From assembly GCF_001423245.1 (NCBI RefSeq), contig NZ_LMOH01000008.1, positions 21,363 to 85,362 on the forward strand: a stretch of 64,000 nucleotides of DNA, read 5' to 3'. The position numbers and the translations under genes are program-made. Shown piece by piece: positions 60,785 to 64,000 of this stretch. The notes under the pieces are model-generated. The model had not been told where the DNA came from. It worked only from the letters and a program-made list of their open reading frames with translations, and made no database searches. Each line of letters begins with the position of its first letter. Positions within the stretch are counted from its first letter, which is position 1. The stretch is from Aureimonas sp. Leaf324. GTDB lineage: Bacteria > Pseudomonadota > Alphaproteobacteria > Rhizobiales > Rhizobiaceae.

Positions 60785-63122
60785 CCCCGCCGCTGTCATG
60801 GACCTGCCGCGGCGGGATGCGGGCGACAAGCTGCGCGGGCGCACGAAATACACGATCGACCGGGTGCGCCCCGACACGCTCCATGCCGCGCTCCTGCGCG
60901 CCGAGGTGCCGGCGGGGCGCATCCTGCGGCTCGATGTCTCCGCGGCGCTCGCCATGCCCGGCGTGCGCGCCATTGCCACGGGTCGCGACGCGCCCGGCCT
61001 CTACGGCATCGGCATCGCCGATCACCCGCTCCTCGCCGTCGACGCGATCCGCTATCATGGCGAGCCGATCGCGGCCGTCGCCGCCGAAACGGCAGCGCAG
61101 GCGCGTGCCGCCGTCGCGGCGATCGTCCTCGAGATCGAGCCGCTGCCCCCGGTTCTCACCATGGCCGAGGCGCTCGAGCCCGGCGCGCGCCTCGTGCACG
61201 AGGGCTGGCGCGACTACGACGTCCTTGCGGAGGGCGCCGCGCGCGGCGGCAACGTCGCCTGGGAGGCGCGCACCATCCGCGGCGATGTCGAGGCCGCCTT
61301 CGCGCGGGACGACGTGAGCGTGATCGAGAGCCGCTTCACCGTCGGACGGCAGAGCCATGTTCCCTTCGAGCCGCGCGTCGCCATCGGCACCTGGGAGGAC
61401 GGCCGTGCCCATATCCAGACCTCGACGCAGGTGCCCTGGACGGTGCGAGGCGTCACCGGCCGGGCGCTCGGCCTCGGGCCGGGCCAGGTGCGCGTCACCG
61501 TTCCCCCGGTCGGCGGCGGTTTCGGGCTGAAGTTCGACGCGACGATCGAGCCGATCACCGCGCTCCTCGCCCGCATGAGCGGTCGCAGCGTGGTGCTGGA
61601 GAACTCGCGACAGGAGGAGATGGCGACCTGCCTCTGCCGCGAGAACGCCGAGATCGTGATCCGCTCGGCGGTGACGCGAGAGGGCGAGATCGCCGGGCGC
61701 GAGGCCGTGGTGCTGATGGACTGCGGGGCCTATGGCGGCGAGCAGGTGTTCCTGACCACGATGACGGCCCACACGCTCGGCGGCAACTACCGCGTCGGCG
61801 CGATGCGGCTCGCAAGCCGCGCCGTCTACACCAACACGCCGCCGAACGGCGCCTTCCGGGCCTGCAACGGCGTCTACAACACGTTCGCGCTGGAGCGGCA
61901 CACCGACGAGATCTGCGAGGCGCTCGGGTTCGATCCGCTGGCGTTCCGTCGGCGGAACGTCGTCGGCGACGGCGATCTCGGCGCCACCGGCCAGCGCTTC
62001 GAGGGCGACGTGCTGGCCCCGATGATCGACCGGATGGAGGCGCTGCGGGCCAGGACCGGCACGGCGGAGGCGCGGGCCGACGGCCGTCTCTACGGCATGG
62101 CGAGCGTCGTCGGCACCTGGTTCGTCTTCACCGGCCCCTCGGCCGCCACGGTCCACCTCAACACGGATGGCGGCGCGGTGCTCGTCACCTCCGGTGTTGA
62201 GATCGGCTCCGGCACCATGGTGCAGGCCCTGCCGCAGATCGTGGCGGGAGAACTCGGCCTCGATCCGGCCTCCGTCGTGGTGCGCGAGGCCGATACGGAC
62301 GCCGCCGGCCTGGATGTGGGCGTCGGCGGCGGGCGCACCACGGTCTCGATCGGGGCGGCCAGCGTCTCGGCCTGTGCCGAGGTGCGCGAGAAGCTTCTGA
62401 AGACGGCCGCCGAGATGCTCCAGTCGCGCCCCGAAGACCTCGTGCTCGAACAGGGACGCGTCGCCATCCGCGGCCGGCCGGGCTCGGGCACGACGATCGC
62501 GGCGGTCGTCGCCCACGCGCACTGGACCACCGGCCCGATCAGCGGCTCGGGCGCCTTCACCGCGACGGGAACGCCCGCCATGTCCGGCTGCGCGATGGGC
62601 CACTTCATCGACGCCCTCGATATTCCGGTCTTCGTGGTGCACGAGGCCGAGGTCGCGGTGGACCCGGACACCGGCCATGTCGAGGTGCTGGCCTATCGCG
62701 TGGTGCAGGACGTCGGCCGGGCGCTCAACCCGCGCGCCATCCTCGGGCAGGTCCAGGGCGGCGTCGTGCAGGGGCTCGGCTATGCACTCCACGAGGAGGT
62801 GACGATCACTGCGGACGGGCGGATCGCGCAGGATGGCTTCGAGACCTACCGCGTCCCGCTCGCGGGCGACGCGGTGCCGGTCGCGGTCGATCTCTTCGAG
62901 GGCGCGCCCTCGATCGGTCCGCTCGGCACCAAGGGCGCGGGCGAGGTGCCGATCCTCGGCGTCGGCGCGGCGATCGCCTGCGCGGTCGCGCGCGCGACGG
63001 GCAAGCCCGTGCAGCGCCTGCCGCTGACGCCGCCGCGCGTCCTCAGGCTTCTGCACGACCGCGAGCCCGCGCCGGCGCTCGATCACATCGCCCGCGACTT
63101 CCGCGACAACATCCTCGCCTGA
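60777..63122 (+). CDS. Molybdenum hydroxylase large (Mo-cofactor) subunit (CoxL/XdhB-C-like)
   Basis: 781 aa from ATG 60777. The N-terminal a/b hammerhead (GRTKYTIDRVRPDTLHAALL) is followed by the Mo-pterin domains: VGGGFGLKFD near 244-253, the substrate-channel region NGAFRACNGVYNTFALERH near 358-376, GVGGGRTTVS near 516-525, and the catalytic Glu in GAGEVPILG near 721-729. The CO-dehydrogenase active-loop Cys motif is not seen, so it should hydroxylate an aldehyde or N-heterocycle. No XdhC-type maturation gene is in the window. The substrate is probably a ring later opened by HyuAB. Confidence 0.93.
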   Translation: MSDPAAVMDLPRRDAGDKLRGRTKYTIDRVRPDTLHAALLRAEVPAGRILRLDVSAALAMPGVRAIATGRDAPGLYGIGIADHPLLAVDAIRYHGEPIAAVAAETAAQARAAVAAIVLEIEPLPPVLTMAEALEPGARLVHEGWRDYDVLAEGAARGGNVAWEARTIRGDVEAAFARDDVSVIESRFTVGRQSHVPFEPRVAIGTWEDGRAHIQTSTQVPWTVRGVTGRALGLGPGQVRVTVPPVGGGFGLKFDATIEPITALLARMSGRSVVLENSRQEEMATCLCRENAEIVIRSAVTREGEIAGREAVVLMDCGAYGGEQVFLTTMTAHTLGGNYRVGAMRLASRAVYTNTPPNGAFRACNGVYNTFALERHTDEICEALGFDPLAFRRRNVVGDGDLGATGQRFEGDVLAPMIDRMEALRARTGTAEARADGRLYGMASVVGTWFVFTGPSAATVHLNTDGGAVLVTSGVEIGSGTMVQALPQIVAGELGLDPASVVVREADTDAAGLDVGVGGGRTTVSIGAASVSACAEVREKLLKTAAEMLQSRPEDLVLEQGRVAIRGRPGSGTTIAAVVAHAHWTTGPISGSGAFTATGTPAMSGCAMGHFIDALDIPVFVVHEAEVAVDPDTGHVEVLAYRVVQDVGRALNPRAILGQVQGGVVQGLGYALHEEVTITADGRIAQDGFETYRVPLAGDAVPVAVDLFEGAPSIGPLGTKGAGEVPILGVGAAIACAVARATGKPVQRLPLTPPRVLRLLHDREPAPALDHIARDFRDNILA

Positions 63123-63131
63123 GAGCCTCGT

Positions 63132-63851
63132 ATGGTCACCCTGAACTGCGACATGGGCGAAAGCTACGGCAACTGGCGCTTCGGCGACGACGAGGGGATC
63201 ATGCCCCGGATCGACTGCGCCAACATCGCCTGCGGCTTCCACGCCTCGGACCCGATGACCATGCTGCGGACGGTGCGCCTCGCGCTCCGGCTCGGCAAGC
63301 GCGTCGGCGCCCATCCCTCCCTGCCCGACCGCGAGGGGTTCGGCCGGCGCGAGATGAAGCTGCAGCCGGACGAACTCACCGCCGCCTTCCTCTACCAGAT
63401 CGGGGCGCTGGCCGGCATCCTTCGCGCCGAAGGCGGCACGCTCACGCACGTCAAGCCGCACGGCATCGTCTACGGCATGGCGGCGCGCGACCTCGAGACG
63501 GCACGCGCCATCGCGCGCGCCGTCCAGCCCTTCGGCGTGCCGCTCTTCGGCCTCGCCGGAACCCATCACGAGACGGCCGCGGCCGAGCTCGGCGTTCCCT
63601 TCGAGGGCGAGTTCTTCCCGGACCTCGCCTACGGGCCGGATGGCGGGCTTCTCATCCCTCGGGTGCAGAGCGAGATCGACCTCGCGCTCGTCGAGACGCG
63701 CATGCGCCGTGCCTTGGCGGAGGGGCAGCTTGAGACGTCGGACGGATCGCGGCGGCCGGTCCGCTTCGAGACCGTGTGCATGCATTCCGATCCGCCGAAC
63801 GCACGCGACGTCGCCGCCGTGCTGCGGCGCGTGATCGACGAACACGGCTGA
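63132..63851 (+). CDS. pxpA: LamB/YcsF-family protein (5-oxoprolinase subunit A-like)
   Basis: 239 aa from ATG 63132, 9 bp after the hydroxylase large-subunit gene. The family signature is at the N-terminus: LNCDMGESYGNWRFGDDEGI, then IDCANIACGFHASDPMTML. Further motifs are GAHPSLPDREGFGRR near 57-71 and HVKPHGIVYGMAARD near 108-122. PxpA works with PxpB and PxpC in ATP-dependent 5-oxoproline hydrolysis; PxpBC are absent here while HyuAB, a different ATP-dependent amidohydrolase, is present. A TIM-barrel-like lactam-handling role is therefore an inference. Slightly shorter than typical PxpA (about 250 aa). Confidence 0.9.
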   Translation: MVTLNCDMGESYGNWRFGDDEGIMPRIDCANIACGFHASDPMTMLRTVRLALRLGKRVGAHPSLPDREGFGRREMKLQPDELTAAFLYQIGALAGILRAEGGTLTHVKPHGIVYGMAARDLETARAIARAVQPFGVPLFGLAGTHHETAAAELGVPFEGEFFPDLAYGPDGGLLIPRVQSEIDLALVETRMRRALAEGQLETSDGSRRPVRFETVCMHSDPPNARDVAAVLRRVIDEHG

Positions 63852-63906
63852 CGCGCCCTCGGCAGCGCTTAGCCCTTCCCTCCCGACCCGAAACCCGGTG
63901 GCCCCC

Positions 63907-64000
63907 ATGGACACACTCTCGAACTCGCTGGCTGCGGCCGACATGGCGCACACGCTGCATCCGAACACGAACCTTCGCGCGCACGAGGCGCAGGGGCCGA
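63907..64000 (+). CDS. Class III aminotransferase, 5' end only
   Basis: The first 31 codons from ATG 63907 read MDTLSNSLAAADMAHTLHPN, then TNLRAHEAQGP, and run off the window. LHPxTNLxxHExxGP is the typical N-terminal segment of omega-amino-acid:pyruvate-type class III aminotransferases, which use PLP to transaminate a terminal amine. The catalytic Lys region is outside the window, so the family call rests on this segment alone. Placed after HyuAB and the LamB/YcsF gene, it would fit transamination of the omega-amino acid released by lactam opening. Confidence 0.65.
   Translation, partial: MDTLSNSLAAADMAHTLHPNTNLRAHEAQGP

Noticed and set aside
60510..63968. A 1152-codon open frame on the minus strand across the Mo-hydroxylase genes
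   Set aside because: Antisense shadow of well-supported genes; no recognisable motif and biased third-position composition.

Overview
The window is about 68-70% GC, densely packed with catabolic and transport operons. Its gene types (PotABCD-like, HisJMP-like, Tct and Rbs-type importers, GntR/FadR and LysR regulators, an IS3 element of a kind common in rhizobia, a chemoreceptor ending in a CheR-tether-like pentapeptide) point to a metabolically versatile soil- or plant-associated alphaproteobacterium, probably Hyphomicrobiales. The genus cannot be fixed from the sequence. No rRNA, tRNA or CRISPR array was seen.

Layout. 1-7523 (minus): one operon with two tandem paralogous solute-binding proteins, a SIS-domain protein, a PfkB kinase, an ABC ATPase, two permeases and a second SIS protein cut by the window edge. 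Kinase plus SIS plus importer resembles fructosyl-amino-acid (Amadori) catabolism of the Frl/Fra type. 8079-11388: a possible M15-type peptidase, then a degraded zone with coding relics, an IS3-family element whose transposase has an in-frame amber codon, and a broken beta-helix gene with a 9-bp tandem repeat. 11389-13511: SDR plus SnoaL-like pair, divergent from a LysR gene. 13512-14690: decayed fragments (IS5-type transposase, esterase). 14707-24213: two divergent GntR/FadR regulators and an amino-acid-type ABC operon with a DapA-family lyase, a 969-aa fused oxidoreductase, an ATPase, a DUF3830 protein and an atypical M20-like protein. Two copies of a TGGTATACCA-type palindrome sit at the regulators and at the operon promoter. 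25012-30560: prpF-tctC-tctB-tctA and a divergent LysR gene, with a strong hairpin between tctC and tctB.

30640-45222: single genes: a CorA transporter, a PQQ-type sugar dehydrogenase, a membrane protein, a chemoreceptor, a polysaccharide deacetylase broken by a TGA, a GNAT acetyltransferase, an EmrAB-type efflux pair, a GGDEF-EAL protein translationally coupled to a stand-alone BLUF blue-light sensor, and a CPA1 antiporter. 45275-48289: a second, 1004-aa GAF/PAS/GGDEF/EAL protein. 48574-48921 is a class II aldolase relic.

49332-64000 is the most notable block. An AraC-type regulator lies behind a good sigma-54 promoter match and is followed by HyuA/HyuB, a ribose-type ABC importer (binding protein, double ATPase, two permeases), a three-subunit molybdenum hydroxylase (FAD, 2Fe-2S and Mo subunits), a LamB/YcsF (PxpA-like) protein and the start of a class III aminotransferase. 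Together these suggest import, hydroxylation, ATP-dependent ring opening and transamination of an unidentified lactam or N-heterocycle, perhaps under nitrogen control. An intrinsic terminator at 59342-59368 separates the importer from the hydroxylase genes.
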